Origin: Hoylesella shahii DSM 15611 = JCM 12083 | GTDB lineage: Bacteria > Bacteroidota > Bacteroidia > Bacteroidales > Bacteroidaceae | DNA: 39,048 nucleotides | Reading direction: 5' to 3' | Assembly: GCF_000613445.1 (NCBI RefSeq) | Contig: NZ_BAIZ01000030.1 | Span: 1-39,048 of the forward strand | In this document: positions 8,916-17,038 of the stretch, in pieces | Layout: each line of letters begins with the position of its first letter | Numbering within the stretch: position 1 is the first letter of the stretch | Notes under the pieces: generated by a model | What the model was told of the DNA's origin: nothing | Database searches by the model: none | The model's input: only the letters and a program-made list of their open reading frames with translations | Program-made: the position numbers and the translations under genes

Positions 8916-11900
8916 TTATAAACCTAATTTGAGGGTCATAGTGAATTGTCGAGGCAATGGCGCAGCCACACCACCAGCATTAACAAACTCGGGGTCTTGG
9001 CCATTCAGTTTCTTATCTGCATAGATAAGGAAGAGGTTGGTGGCTTGGAGTTTAAGCGAGAGATGGGTGAACGGCGTGGATTTGAGCAACGATTTGGGTA
9101 GGTCGTAGCCCAAAGATATTTCTTTCATTCGTACGAAATCGCCCTTCGCCGTGCGGTTGCTTGTGTAGTTATAAGCGTTGTAAGCAATGCGTAACCTGCG
9201 GTTTGAGGCATAACTGCGATAAGGCAGAATTCCTGGAACGTTGGTTGTTAGCTCGTCGCCTGCTTGCACCCAGCGGTTTTTAAACTCTTTGGTCATCGAC
9301 GTGAGGTCGTTATAACGTGCGCTAAACACGGGGTCGAGGCGCACATAACTGCCAAACGAATAGGTGACGAACACGTTTAAACGCCAGTTCTTCCATTTCA
9401 ATTCGTTGCCCAACGAACCAGTGATGGTGGGTTCGGTTGGCCCTTCATAAATAAGATAACTATTGTCGATGCGGTTTTGAAAGTCAAGGTCGGTAGACGT
9501 CAACTCGTTCTTTTCGTTTAGATATGTGGGTATGCCTTTATCGGTTAGCCCTTTGAATGGCATCGAGAATATGGCGCGATGGGGGTAACCTTTCATTGTA
9601 AAGCCACTGCTGGCCTCGCCACTAATGAGGTCGATTGTACGCGCCTGACTCATCAACGAGGTAACTTCTGTGGTTACATGCGAGAAGATGAAGTTGGTTA
9701 TCCAGGTTAAATCGCGACTCTTGATGTTGGTTGTTTGGATGGATAGTTCTTGACCTTGCGACTTCATCGAGGCTGTGTTGGCAAAGCGCACAATTTGTCC
9801 GCCCCCGCCTTGAGTGGCTATCGGACCAATCAAGTCGAAGTTGTTACGCCAGAAAAGGTCGAACGTTACGTTGATGCGATTGTTGAAAAAGCCTAGTTCA
9901 GAGCCCACATTAAACTCGTGTTTCTTTTCGTATGTGAGTTTTGAGTTTTCCAATTCGCTGGTCATAATGCCCGACTCTTTATCGTTTCCGAATATTCTAT
10001 ACGGTGTGTACGATTTCAAAATCTGCGTTGAATTGGTGTAAGTGGAAGGGCCAGGGTCGGCAGTTAGCGAGTACGAAGCGCGCACCATGGCATGCGTAAG
10101 CGTGTTCTTGAACGTGTTTTTAAACCACGGTTCTTCGCTTGCGTTCCAGCTTCCCGACACGTTCCATGTGGGCAACCAGCGTGCACTGCGGCTTCGTCCA
10201 AGGCGGTTGGTACCCTCATATCGATAGGTTCCGGTGAGGTTGTAGCGATGTTTATACGAGTAAGTACCTGTTGCAAAGAATGCAGCCGTGCGATTATAGG
10301 TGTTGTTAAGCGAATAATACACGGCGTTGTCGTCGATATTTTTCTTAAAAAACTCGTAGATATAGAAGGGAATTTCGCCTCCATCGTATTGCATACCCAC
10401 TCCATTAAAGAATGTACGTTTACGGTCTACATTAGACACATCCAGTCCGCCAAGCACGTTAAGCGCATGCGTGTGGTCGAAGGTGTGGTTATAGTTGGCT
10501 GTGGCACGTATATCCCAACTTATCTTTTGAAGATCTGTTTTATGATAAAAGCCACCGCTAGGCAAAACCGATATTGGCAGTGCGTAAGCGTTAGTGGGAT
10601 CTTTGTAAAGATAGCTGTTGGCATCGCGAATCAGTGCATTGTCCATGGCTCTGTAAGCTTGGGCCTGATTGGCGTGCTCGGTAATATTGTGTTCTTGTGT
10701 TGAGGTGTCGTATTGCACAGCGCCAATAACCGACAAACGCAAGTCGTTGATGGGCTTGTAAGCCAATTCGGCTTGAAACTTTGTGTTCAATACGTTCATG
10801 CCAATCTTGTTGTTCTCCAACTCGTTAAGAATGTTGAAGGGCGCATAATTGGCATGGTAGAACGTATAGGGGTCGAGTGCGCGCGACGTGTTCAGCGCAT
10901 ACGAATAGGGGTTGATGTCGAAATCGCGCTTCACCTGTCCGCTCACCACATCTACATCTTGCCCCAAAGTGCCAGGAGCCTGTTGCTTACGATACGAGGC
11001 CGATGCCAAAAGCGTGACCGAAAGGTTGTCTAGCAGGCGATGGGTGGCGTTGAAGTTGGCTGTGTAGCGTTGCACTTGCGAGTCTTTATACCATCCTGGG
11101 TCGGCCATGTACGACATCGACACGTAGTAGTTGGATTTAGTTGTACCACCGCTCAAACTCACAGAATGGTTTTGCATGATGGAGTTAGAGAATAGCTTCT
11201 CAAACCAGTTGGTATTGCGCATTTCGGCGCTATACAAATAAGCATCGCGAGCCTCTTTGGTGTTCTCCAAATAAAACTGTCCCGTTGTGGGATTAAAGGT
11301 GTTTATCAGTTCGTACATCTTTCCATACACACCATAATCACTACCATTGAGCACGCTCGAGAGATTGAGCCATCCCTTATCTTGCATCTCTTGGTAAATG
11401 CCCATTTGGTCTTGCGAGTTTAGAATGTTAAACTGGCTGTAGGTGGGAATCATACGCGAAGTAAATTCGCCTGTATAATTTACGTGTGCTTGTCCCGAAC
11501 GACCTTTTTTTGTTGTAACAACGATAACGCCGCTCATGGCTCTAGCACCATAAATAGATGTGGCCGAACCGTCTTTAAGGATTTGAAAGCTTTCGATGTC
11601 GTCTGAATTGAGGCCCGCAATAGCCGAAGAGATAAGCGTTTCGGCATCGCCCGACGATAGCGCATCGGCACTAATATCGGTGATGTCTTCCTGCACCACG
11701 CCATCCACCACCCAAAGGGGCTTCGAATTGCCGTAGATGGAGGTGGCTCCGCGCACGTGAATTTTGGGTGCCGTGCCGAAAGTACCCGACACGTTTTGCA
11801 CACTTACACCAGCCGAACGACCTTCAAGCGAACGACTAATATCGGCCATACCGCCGATGATGGCATCGTTGGCCTTAATCTTATCCGTGGCTCCGGTAAA

Positions 11901-12242
11901 CATTCTTCGGTCCATGTTCGACACACCCGTAACAACAACTTCGTTCAAGGTTTCGTTGTTAGGCGACAATGTAATTTTCATTGTGGGCTTAGGCGATAGT
12001 GTTTGCGTTCTCATTCCGATGTAGCTAACAACTATTTTCTTACCTTTGGGCACAGACAGAGAGAAGTTTCCGTTGAGGTCTGTCACTGCTCCAGTCTTTG
12101 AACCTTCCACAATGATGGATGCTCCAATGATGGGCTCGTTGTCTTCTGACGAGATAACTGTACCGGAAACTTGTGTTTGCGCCATCGCTATTCCTGCACT
12201 TAGGAAGAACGAGACTAGAAACAGCTTAAGTCTTTTTTTCAT
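8916..12242 (-). CDS. SusC/RagA-family TonB-linked outer membrane transporter
   Basis: 1108 residues from the ATG at 12242; an in-frame ATG at 12254 would put MRDF in front of the signal peptide. Signal peptide MKKRLKLFLVSFFLSAGIAM ends at AQ. Then a carboxypeptidase-regulatory-like domain (about 25-100: VSGTVISSEDNEPIIGASI, VTDLNGNFSLSVP, ISYIGM-type strand), the SusC hallmark LNEVVVTGV, a plug domain with IHVRGATSIYGNSKPLWVVD and GVIVVTTKKGR, and a long 22-strand-type barrel ending LPRQFTMTLKLGL. It has no STN domain, so it is not expected to signal to an anti-sigma factor. It forms the energy-dependent channel of the operon, paired with the SusD gene 18 bases downstream. No glycoside hydrolase or sensor-regulator is in the window, so the substrate is open; the linked metallohydrolase favours a protein-derived ligand. 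Confidence 0.95.
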   Translation of the reverse strand: MKKRLKLFLVSFFLSAGIAMAQTQVSGTVISSEDNEPIIGASIIVEGSKTGAVTDLNGNFSLSVPKGKKIVVSYIGMRTQTLSPKPTMKITLSPNNETLNEVVVTGVSNMDRRMFTGATDKIKANDAIIGGMADISRSLEGRSAGVSVQNVSGTFGTAPKIHVRGATSIYGNSKPLWVVDGVVQEDITDISADALSSGDAETLISSAIAGLNSDDIESFQILKDGSATSIYGARAMSGVIVVTTKKGRSGQAHVNYTGEFTSRMIPTYSQFNILNSQDQMGIYQEMQDKGWLNLSSVLNGSDYGVYGKMYELINTFNPTTGQFYLENTKEARDAYLYSAEMRNTNWFEKLFSNSIMQNHSVSLSGGTTKSNYYVSMSYMADPGWYKDSQVQRYTANFNATHRLLDNLSVTLLASASYRKQQAPGTLGQDVDVVSGQVKRDFDINPYSYALNTSRALDPYTFYHANYAPFNILNELENNKIGMNVLNTKFQAELAYKPINDLRLSVIGAVQYDTSTQEHNITEHANQAQAYRAMDNALIRDANSYLYKDPTNAYALPISVLPSGGFYHKTDLQKISWDIRATANYNHTFDHTHALNVLGGLDVSNVDRKRTFFNGVGMQYDGGEIPFYIYEFFKKNIDDNAVYYSLNNTYNRTAAFFATGTYSYKHRYNLTGTYRYEGTNRLGRSRSARWLPTWNVSGSWNASEEPWFKNTFKNTLTHAMVRASYSLTADPGPSTYTNSTQILKSYTPYRIFGNDKESGIMTSELENSKLTYEKKHEFNVGSELGFFNNRINVTFDLFWRNNFDLIGPIATQGGGGQIVRFANTASMKSQGQELSIQTTNIKSRDLTWITNFIFSHVTTEVTSLMSQARTIDLISGEASSGFTMKGYPHRAIFSMPFKGLTDKGIPTYLNEKNELTSTDLDFQNRIDNSYLIYEGPTEPTITGSLGNELKWKNWRLNVFVTYSFGSYVRLDPVFSARYNDLTSMTKEFKNRWVQAGDELTTNVPGILPYRSYASNRRLRIAYNAYNYTSNRTAKGDFVRMKEISLGYDLPKSLLKSTPFTHLSLKLQATNLFLIYADKKLNGQDPEFVNAGGVAAPLPRQFTMTLKLGL

Positions 12243-12467
12243 AAAATCTCTCATTTAATTAATAATTAGTACAACAATTAACAAGCATCTATTTGCAATA
12301 GTTTATGTATTGATATAGAAATGTTCTATTTCTAAAGAGAGTTGGCACAGCTGAGAGTAGCTGTCCTTATATGTTCGGTTGGTCTTCTTCTTGTAAGTTT
12401 GGCCTAAATGGCCTATTTTTTTGGTCTCTATTGTGATTATAGCATTGGCACAATAAATGATTTATGG
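12243..12467 (-). promoter_or_regulatory. Long 5' leader of the SusCD operon
   Basis: About 225 bases lie between the predicted start and the susC ATG. It contains hairpin-forming repeats: TAGAAAT (12316-12322) with ATTTCTA (12328-12334), and GGCC-TAAAT-GGCC at 12401-12413. TTGGCACA occurs twice, near 12342 and 12445. Long leaders of SusC-type operons can be targets of antisense RNAs; no such RNA is shown here. Confidence 0.35.
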
Positions 12468-12470
12468 TTG

Positions 12471-12501
12471 CAAAACTAACAATTGTTATACATAAATCCA
12501 A
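12471..12501 (-). promoter_or_regulatory. Promoter of the five-gene SusCD operon
   Basis: Minus strand: TTG at 12501-12499, a 20-base spacer, then TAGTTTTG at 12478-12471, a full match to the -33/-7 pattern. It is the only good promoter upstream of susC. Confidence 0.6.
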
Positions 12502-13180
12502 GTTAAAGTTGTTAATTATTGCAAATATGCCATGAAATGTTTGTTTATGTTATTTTTATGCTTCTTTGATTTGCTTTGTTTTTTTGTGGTTTCTTGGGTG
12601 CGAACTTCCGTATTTAAGGGGGTAGAGAGTTTGTTTTGTATGTCATTTATATAATATCTTATGTTCTCTTTCATTTTCTTTTCTGGCCTCTTAGTGGCTT
12701 TTGTGTTTGTGCAAATGCGTTAAGTGTTGCACAAAATTGCTGGTATAAAGGTTCAAGAACCTTGTTTTCTTGTTTTGAGTAATAATATTTTACAAACTTT
12801 GTTCGTTGTGTGCATTCTTCTAGAAGCAAAAAATGCTGTGCCAAAGGTGGGCAAATGATGCCCGTGAGGCGATTTTTGGGCTCTGTTTTAGTGTAAGTGC
12901 TTGTGTGATGGTGTATTACGTGTTTGCGTGTTTTTTGCAAACAACAGTTCGTGTGTTTGTGTGTTTTTGCCTCGTTGTTGCTCCTTATGGTGGCAAAATA
13001 GTAGGGAGAAATTGACGAATAATTGCTGGTTGTGGCGTAAATGCTTGATTAATAGTGAGTAAGTGGGCGAGGTGTAAATCTCCATGTAGTGGAATGTAAG
13101 TTGCAAGTTGGTGTTAGGAGTGTGGTTTTTTCAAAGGGTTGGTTTGCATGTTTATGATGTAATGGTTGTAAAATGCAGCA

Positions 13181-13307
13181 AATAGACTTGCGTTTTGTAG
13201 GAGATAGCGCTGCGTTTAGCACGAGATATCGTTGCGTTTAGCACGAGATAGCACTACGTTTTGTAGGAGATAGCACTGCGTTTTGTAGGAAATAGCAGTG
13301 TTTTGTC
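13181..13307 (+). repeat. Tandem 22-bp-period array 1 (five and a half units)
   Basis: Units begin at 13181, 13203, 13225, 13247 and 13269, each exactly 22 bases, with a partial sixth at 13291. Each unit is built as GATAGC-n-TGCG followed by one of two endings, TTTTGTAGGA or TTTAGCACGA. The endings occur in the order A, B, B, A, A. It is preceded by GCAGCAAATAG, as is array 2 at 29160. No spacer of unique sequence is present, so it is not a CRISPR. No reading frame uses it. Confidence 0.85.
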
Positions 13308-13728
13308 TTGCTTTTTACGACTTCTGCAACTATATGCAAAATACCCCTTTTAATACTCCGTTTTATGCAATCTACTGGAGAGTGGGTTGTAAAAACGTGG
13401 TGAAAATGTGTTAATTTATTGGCGGAATAATTTACAAAATAGTAACTCAGGCTGCAAAGCGTGCAAAAGCGAGACTAAGTGCTTTGCTTAAGAAAGCGGC
13501 TAGTGGTTGTGCTCAATGATGTAATGGGATGTTGCGGCTTTGTTTTGCGAATATAAAGCCGAATGTAAGTGGGTGTTTGCTTGGTATTAGCGTTTTAGTT
13601 CAAATAAGTGGTAAGCGGTTTAACCACCGGTTGGGGGGTAAAGACTTTGTTAAGGATGGGTAAAGGCTATGGTGAGGATGGTCAATGACTGGGTTGTACA
13701 AACATTCAAGGGCTTTATTATGCACAAG

Positions 13729-13761
13729 CCCCGCCCCTCTATACGGCATAGAAGGGTGGGG
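13729..13761 (-). terminator. GC-rich hairpin downstream of msrAB
   Basis: CCCCGCCCCTCTA pairs with TAGAAGGGTGGGG (13-bp stem with one G-T pair and one mismatch), loop of seven bases. No T-run follows on the minus strand, so a terminator role is only probable. It lies about 100 bases after the msrAB stop. Confidence 0.4.
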
Positions 13762-13857
13762 TTGGGTTGATGGTTGCTTGCTTGGCAAACAAGGGTTGCC
13801 GGGCAAGTGTTGGTTGTTTCTCGTTAAGAGATGGCTGCTTGCTTGTTAAGCTTGGGG

Positions 13858-14939
13858 TTACTTGCTCTGCTTCTGTTCTAGCATAGGCAGATAGGCGCCA
13901 TATCCCTGTGCCTCCATCTGCTCTTTAGGCACAAAACGGAGCGAGGCGCTGTTGATGCAATAGCGCAAACCACCACGTTCGCGCGGGCCATCGTTGAACA
14001 CATGACCTAAGTGGGCGTTGCCTTTTGCCGATCGCACCTCGGTGCGAACCATGCCATGCGAGCGGTCTTCGCTGTTGTTGAGCACGCTGTTGTCGATGGG
14101 TTTGGAGAAAGCGGGCCATCCGCAGCCCGAATTAAACTTGTCGGTAGAGAGGAAAAGGGGTTGGCCCGTGGTTACATCCACGTAGATGCCTTCGCGAAAT
14201 TCGGCATCGTATTCGTTGTCGAAAGGCTTTTCGGTGGCGCCGTTCTGTGTTACCTCGTATTGTAGGGGTGTGAGTTTGCTTCGTAGTTCTTCGTTGGAGG
14301 GTTTGGCGTATTGCTTTTTCACCGTATTTTTTTTATTGGCATTACGAGCCATGTCGAACAAAGCCTGTGGAAGATGGCAATAGCTGTGGGATTTTTCTCC
14401 AAATAGTCTTGGTGATAATCCTCGGCATCATAGAAATTTTTTAGTGGCAGCACCTCCACTTGCAATGGTTGTTGGTGCTGTTTGGCCACCTTTTCCATTT
14501 CGGCCATAATCAAAGGCAGGTCGTTTTTGTTGGTGTAGTAAATGCCAGTGCGATATTGTGTGCCCACGTCGTTGCCCTGTTGGTTGAGCGATGTGGGGTT
14601 AATCGACTTGAAATAGAGTTGCAGTAGCAGTGTAAGGGGTAGTCGTTCGGGGTCGTAGGTCACGCGAACGGCCTCGGCAAAGCCCGTTTTGTTGGTGCAC
14701 ACTTCTTGGTACGAGGGATTTTTACCATGCCCGTTGGCATATCCCGTTTGTGTTTCTAGCACGCCATCTATCTGCTTAAGATAGTGTTCTGTTCCCCAAA
14801 AGCATCCGCCAGCGAGGTATATTTCTGCTTTTGTGTTCATTGTTTGTACTTTATTTTCTTTAATTTTACTATTGCCTGTGCAGCATATCACAAGCGCGCA
14901 TATTGCTGTTATAGCTATTTTTAATGTGAGTCTACTCAT
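13858..14939 (-). pseudogene. msrAB: Peptide methionine sulfoxide reductase MsrA-MsrB fusion, one-base frameshift
   Basis: MsrA and MsrB repair the S and R forms of methionine sulfoxide. The upstream frame starts at 14939 (MSRLTLKIAITAICALVICC, a signal peptide with a possible lipobox), so the enzyme is probably exported and tethered. MsrA is shown by YLAGGCFWGTEHYL (catalytic Cys), GYANGHGKNPSYQEVC and [10 protein letters not shown]. At about 14386 one base is missing after AATCCCAC: the MsrA frame drifts into [10 protein letters not shown], while the next frame reads [19 protein letters not shown] and continues into MsrB ([19 protein letters not shown], and catalytic [11 protein letters not shown]). 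One added base gives NPTSYCHLPQ, the normal MsrA end, fused straight to MsrB. The restored protein has about 360 residues. Either an error or a real break; without it both domains are intact. Confidence 0.85.
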
Positions 14940-14962
14940 CTCTTTGTTGTTTTTTGTTGCTA

Positions 14963-14970
14963 CAAAGTTA
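14963..14970 (-). promoter_or_regulatory. -7 box TAACTTTG of msrAB
   Basis: TAnnTTTG on the minus strand, 24 bases before the ATG at 14939. It rules out the longer start at 15005, which would lie upstream of the transcript. Confidence 0.65.
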
Positions 14971-15033
14971 TACATTTTTAGGCTAAGAGTCAAAGAAAAT
15001 GGCACTTTTTAAAGGTGTGCGAAGAAAAAATGC

Positions 15034-15041
15034 TATCTTTG
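15034..15041 (+). promoter_or_regulatory. -7 box TATCTTTG before the GNAT gene
   Basis: Perfect TAnnTTTG match, 68 bases before the ATG at 15109 and divergent from the msrAB promoter 64 bases away. Confidence 0.6.
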
Positions 15042-15108
15042 CATATTAGCTTTATGGCATGGCGAGTGAGTTATGTGGCTGTGCAATGTGGCTTTTAAAT
15101 CATGGCTT

Positions 15109-15621
15109 ATGGCAGAAAACGTACTTATACGGCAGGCCACGACGGCCGACATCGACACTGTGATGCTGCTCTTAGACCTAGGAAGGCAACGTATGGAGGC
15201 CTCGGGTAATAGGCATCAGTGGACTGTGGGCTATCCGCGACGTGATACTGTTGAAGAAGATGTGCGTAGAGGGCAGTGTTATGTGATGGAGATGGCGGGG
15301 ATATTGGTGGCCACTTTTGTGCTGGCGCAAGGGCCCGACCCCACTTATGCGCGCATCTGGTATGGGCAATGGATAGACAACGAGCAGCCTTACAGTGTGA
15401 TACATCGCATGGCTGCACGGCCCACAATGCACGGTGTGTTTGCGCTTGTGATGCAATTTTGCAAGCGCATGGCCACAAATCTGCGTATCGACACGCATCA
15501 AGACAATGCTTCCATGTTGCACAACATTCGCAAACATGGTTTTGAATATTGTGGTGTGATACACGTTGGCGATGGCAGTGAGCGCCTGGCTTTTCAATGG
15601 ATGGATAAAGATAAACCCTAA
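15109..15621 (+). CDS. GNAT-family N-acetyltransferase
   Basis: 170 residues from ATG 15109 (MAENVLIRQATTADIDTVML). The frame is open back to 15073, but the GNAT fold conventionally starts at VLIRQAT. It shows the family order: beta-1 VLIRQAT, helix DIDTVMLLLDLGRQRM, MEMAGILVATFVLAQGPD on strands 2-4, then a helix with FALVMQFCKRMA, and LRIDTHQDNASMLHNIRKHG leading to FEYCGVIHV near the C-terminus. DTHQDNASML-x-x-KxGF is the typical acceptor-side element of this family. The Q/R-x-x-G-x-G/A acetyl-CoA loop is not clear. It probably acetylates a small amine or protein N-terminus; the target is not visible. The DKNYY gene starts 12 bases after its stop, so they are probably one transcript. Confidence 0.8.
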   Translation: MAENVLIRQATTADIDTVMLLLDLGRQRMEASGNRHQWTVGYPRRDTVEEDVRRGQCYVMEMAGILVATFVLAQGPDPTYARIWYGQWIDNEQPYSVIHRMAARPTMHGVFALVMQFCKRMATNLRIDTHQDNASMLHNIRKHGFEYCGVIHVGDGSERLAFQWMDKDKP

Positions 15622-15633
15622 AAAATAGATAAG

Positions 15634-16359
15634 ATGAAAAAAAAAATTATGCTTAATAAGATGCTTGTTGGACTGATGCTGATGGCGTTGGCCATGCTGG
15701 CACAGCCTGTTTGGGCACAACACGACTTTAGTAAACCGCGCAAATTGTATGGATATGGATTAGATCAGCGCTATGTTTATTTTGAAGGGCGCTTGATGAG
15801 TGGGGCAGATGCACGCTCGTTTGAATATCTAGGGCATGGCTATGCGCGCGACCGCCGGTCGGTGTATTATTGTGGCGAGGTGCTCAAGGGAGCCAATCCG
15901 CGCACGTTTCGTGTGCTGGGCGATGCCGAGGAGCAGCCCGCAGTGATTGTGTCAGACCGTGTTACGCCTAGTAACGACCAGCGCGGGATGGTCGATTGGG
16001 AACGTTTCCCGGCCGAAATGCTACCAGGTAACAACCTGGGTTTTGGCTATTCTAAAACCGATTACGATGTGTATTATCTGGGAAAGAAAATCAATGCCTC
16101 TATCGCCAGCTTTAGAGTGCTGAACTTTGGCTATGCCAAGGATGCGTTTAATATTTTCTTCCAGGGCGTAGAGGTTAGGGGTGCATCCAACAGTTCGTTT
16201 AAAGTGTTGCTCGATGGTTATGCCAAAGATTCTTTTAGTGCCTACTATTGTGGCGAAGAAATACCCAATTGCAATGTGCGACGCTTTGAATGCATGGGCA
16301 ACGGAGTGGCACGCGACAATGTGAATAAGTATTATTTAGGAAAAAAAGTGGAGTGGTAA
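15634..16359 (+). CDS. DKNYY-repeat secreted protein
   Basis: 241 residues with a signal peptide (hydrophobic LVGLMLMALAMLAQPVWAQ, cleavage after WAQ). The mature part is made of repeats of about 24-27 residues containing a conserved Asp, a variable stretch and a Tyr-Tyr or Phe-Phe pair: YARDRRSVYYCGEVLKGA, YSKTDYDVYYLGKKI, YAKDAFNIFFQGVEVRGA, YAKDSFSAYYCGEEIPN and VARDNVNKYYLGKKVEW. This is the DKNYY family, found in secreted or surface proteins of Gram-negative bacteria. The binding partner is unknown. It lies 12 bases after the GNAT gene. Codon use is like its neighbours. Confidence 0.85.
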   Translation: MKKKIMLNKMLVGLMLMALAMLAQPVWAQHDFSKPRKLYGYGLDQRYVYFEGRLMSGADARSFEYLGHGYARDRRSVYYCGEVLKGANPRTFRVLGDAEEQPAVIVSDRVTPSNDQRGMVDWERFPAEMLPGNNLGFGYSKTDYDVYYLGKKINASIASFRVLNFGYAKDAFNIFFQGVEVRGASNSSFKVLLDGYAKDSFSAYYCGEEIPNCNVRRFECMGNGVARDNVNKYYLGKKVEW

Positions 16360-16468
16360 CGGGGTGGCTTTGCGCCCAATCGCATCACAATGAAGGGCAT
16401 GGTAGGCGCCAGGGAGCGCTGTTGTGCTGTGCCTATGTATCAAAAAATTAGGATAACAAGAAAGAAAC

Positions 16469-16894
16469 ATGAAGAAAATATTAAACATGTTGCTACCCAA
16501 CGTGCAACAAAATTGCAGTACAGCCGCCTTTTTGTTGGTGGCTCGTGTGGTATTCGCGCTTTTGTTGGCCTCGCATGGCTTGCAAAAACTTGAAGGATTT
16601 GAGCAGATGTCGGCCCATTTCCCCGATCCCTTGGGAGTGGGCAGCAGCCTATCGCTCGCGTTAGCCATCTTTGGCGAATTGGTTTGCTCGGTGGCATTGG
16701 TGTTTGGTGTGCTTAGTAGGCTGGCTTTATTGCCTATGATATTTACTATGTGTGTGGCCTTTTTTGTGGCGAATGGCGGTTCGATAGCAGAGGGCGAATT
16801 GGCATTTGTTTATCTAGTGGTGTTTGTTCTGCTGTTCTTTGCAGGTCCTGGACGCTTCTCGGTAGACGGCTGGTTGGCTAAAAAGCTGGCTTAA
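16469..16894 (+). CDS. DoxX family membrane protein
   Basis: 141 residues with four predicted membrane spans: FLLVARVVFALLLASHGLQK, LGVGSSLSLALAIFGELVCS, VFGVLSRLALLPMIFTMCVA, and the C-terminal LAFVYLVVFVLLFFAGPGRF. The motif LASHGLQKL near residues 35-43 and GPGRFSVDGWL at the end are DoxX-family hallmarks. The family was named from a thiosulfate:quinone oxidoreductase subunit in archaea, but most bacterial members have unknown roles, often linked to redox stress. It is followed by a hairpin and T-run near 16914-16946. Confidence 0.8.
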   Translation: MKKILNMLLPNVQQNCSTAAFLLVARVVFALLLASHGLQKLEGFEQMSAHFPDPLGVGSSLSLALAIFGELVCSVALVFGVLSRLALLPMIFTMCVAFFVANGGSIAEGELAFVYLVVFVLLFFAGPGRFSVDGWLAKKLA

Positions 16895-16913
16895 AAAATA
16901 AGATAGCGAGGAC

Positions 16914-16946
16914 AAACGCGAAACAAAGTATCGCGTTTACCCCCGC
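16914..16946 (+). terminator. Hairpin after the DoxX gene
   Basis: AAACGCGA (16914-16921) pairs perfectly with TCGCGTTT (16931-16938) around a nine-base loop, followed by ACCCCCGCTTTTT. It lies 20 bases after the doxX stop. Confidence 0.55.
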
Positions 16947-17038
16947 TTTTTGATAACAAAATGGGGTTAAGCAGGTAAAGCAAGCTTATATTGTTAACCC
17001 AACTCACAACGTAAAATCCATCAACAACGTTCTACACG

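Larger units (their letters stand above)
12502..13857. other. Gene-free, T-rich spacer
   Basis: About 1.36 kb without a supportable gene. The plus strand is T/G-rich (many TTGTTT, TGTGTTT runs). Short frames at 12671-12940 and 12833-13015 have skewed, low-complexity composition and no start context. The only clear structure is the 22-bp repeat array at 13181-13307 and a GC-rich hairpin at 13729-13761. Confidence 0.6.

Noticed and set aside
10092..10703. 203-residue frame on the plus strand
   Set aside because: It lies antisense inside susC; the minus-strand frame has clear SusC domains, so this is a shadow.
12671..12940. 89-residue minus-strand reading frame
   Set aside because: Low-complexity His/Thr/Lys/Gln composition, no promoter or start context, and no conserved pattern.
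12833..13015. 60-residue hydrophobic plus-strand frame
   Set aside because: Follows from the TTTGTGTTT-rich sequence; Cys/Val-rich composition and no start signal.
13181..13307. 22-bp repeats as a CRISPR array
   Set aside because: The units are contiguous with no unique spacers, and no cas gene is in the window.
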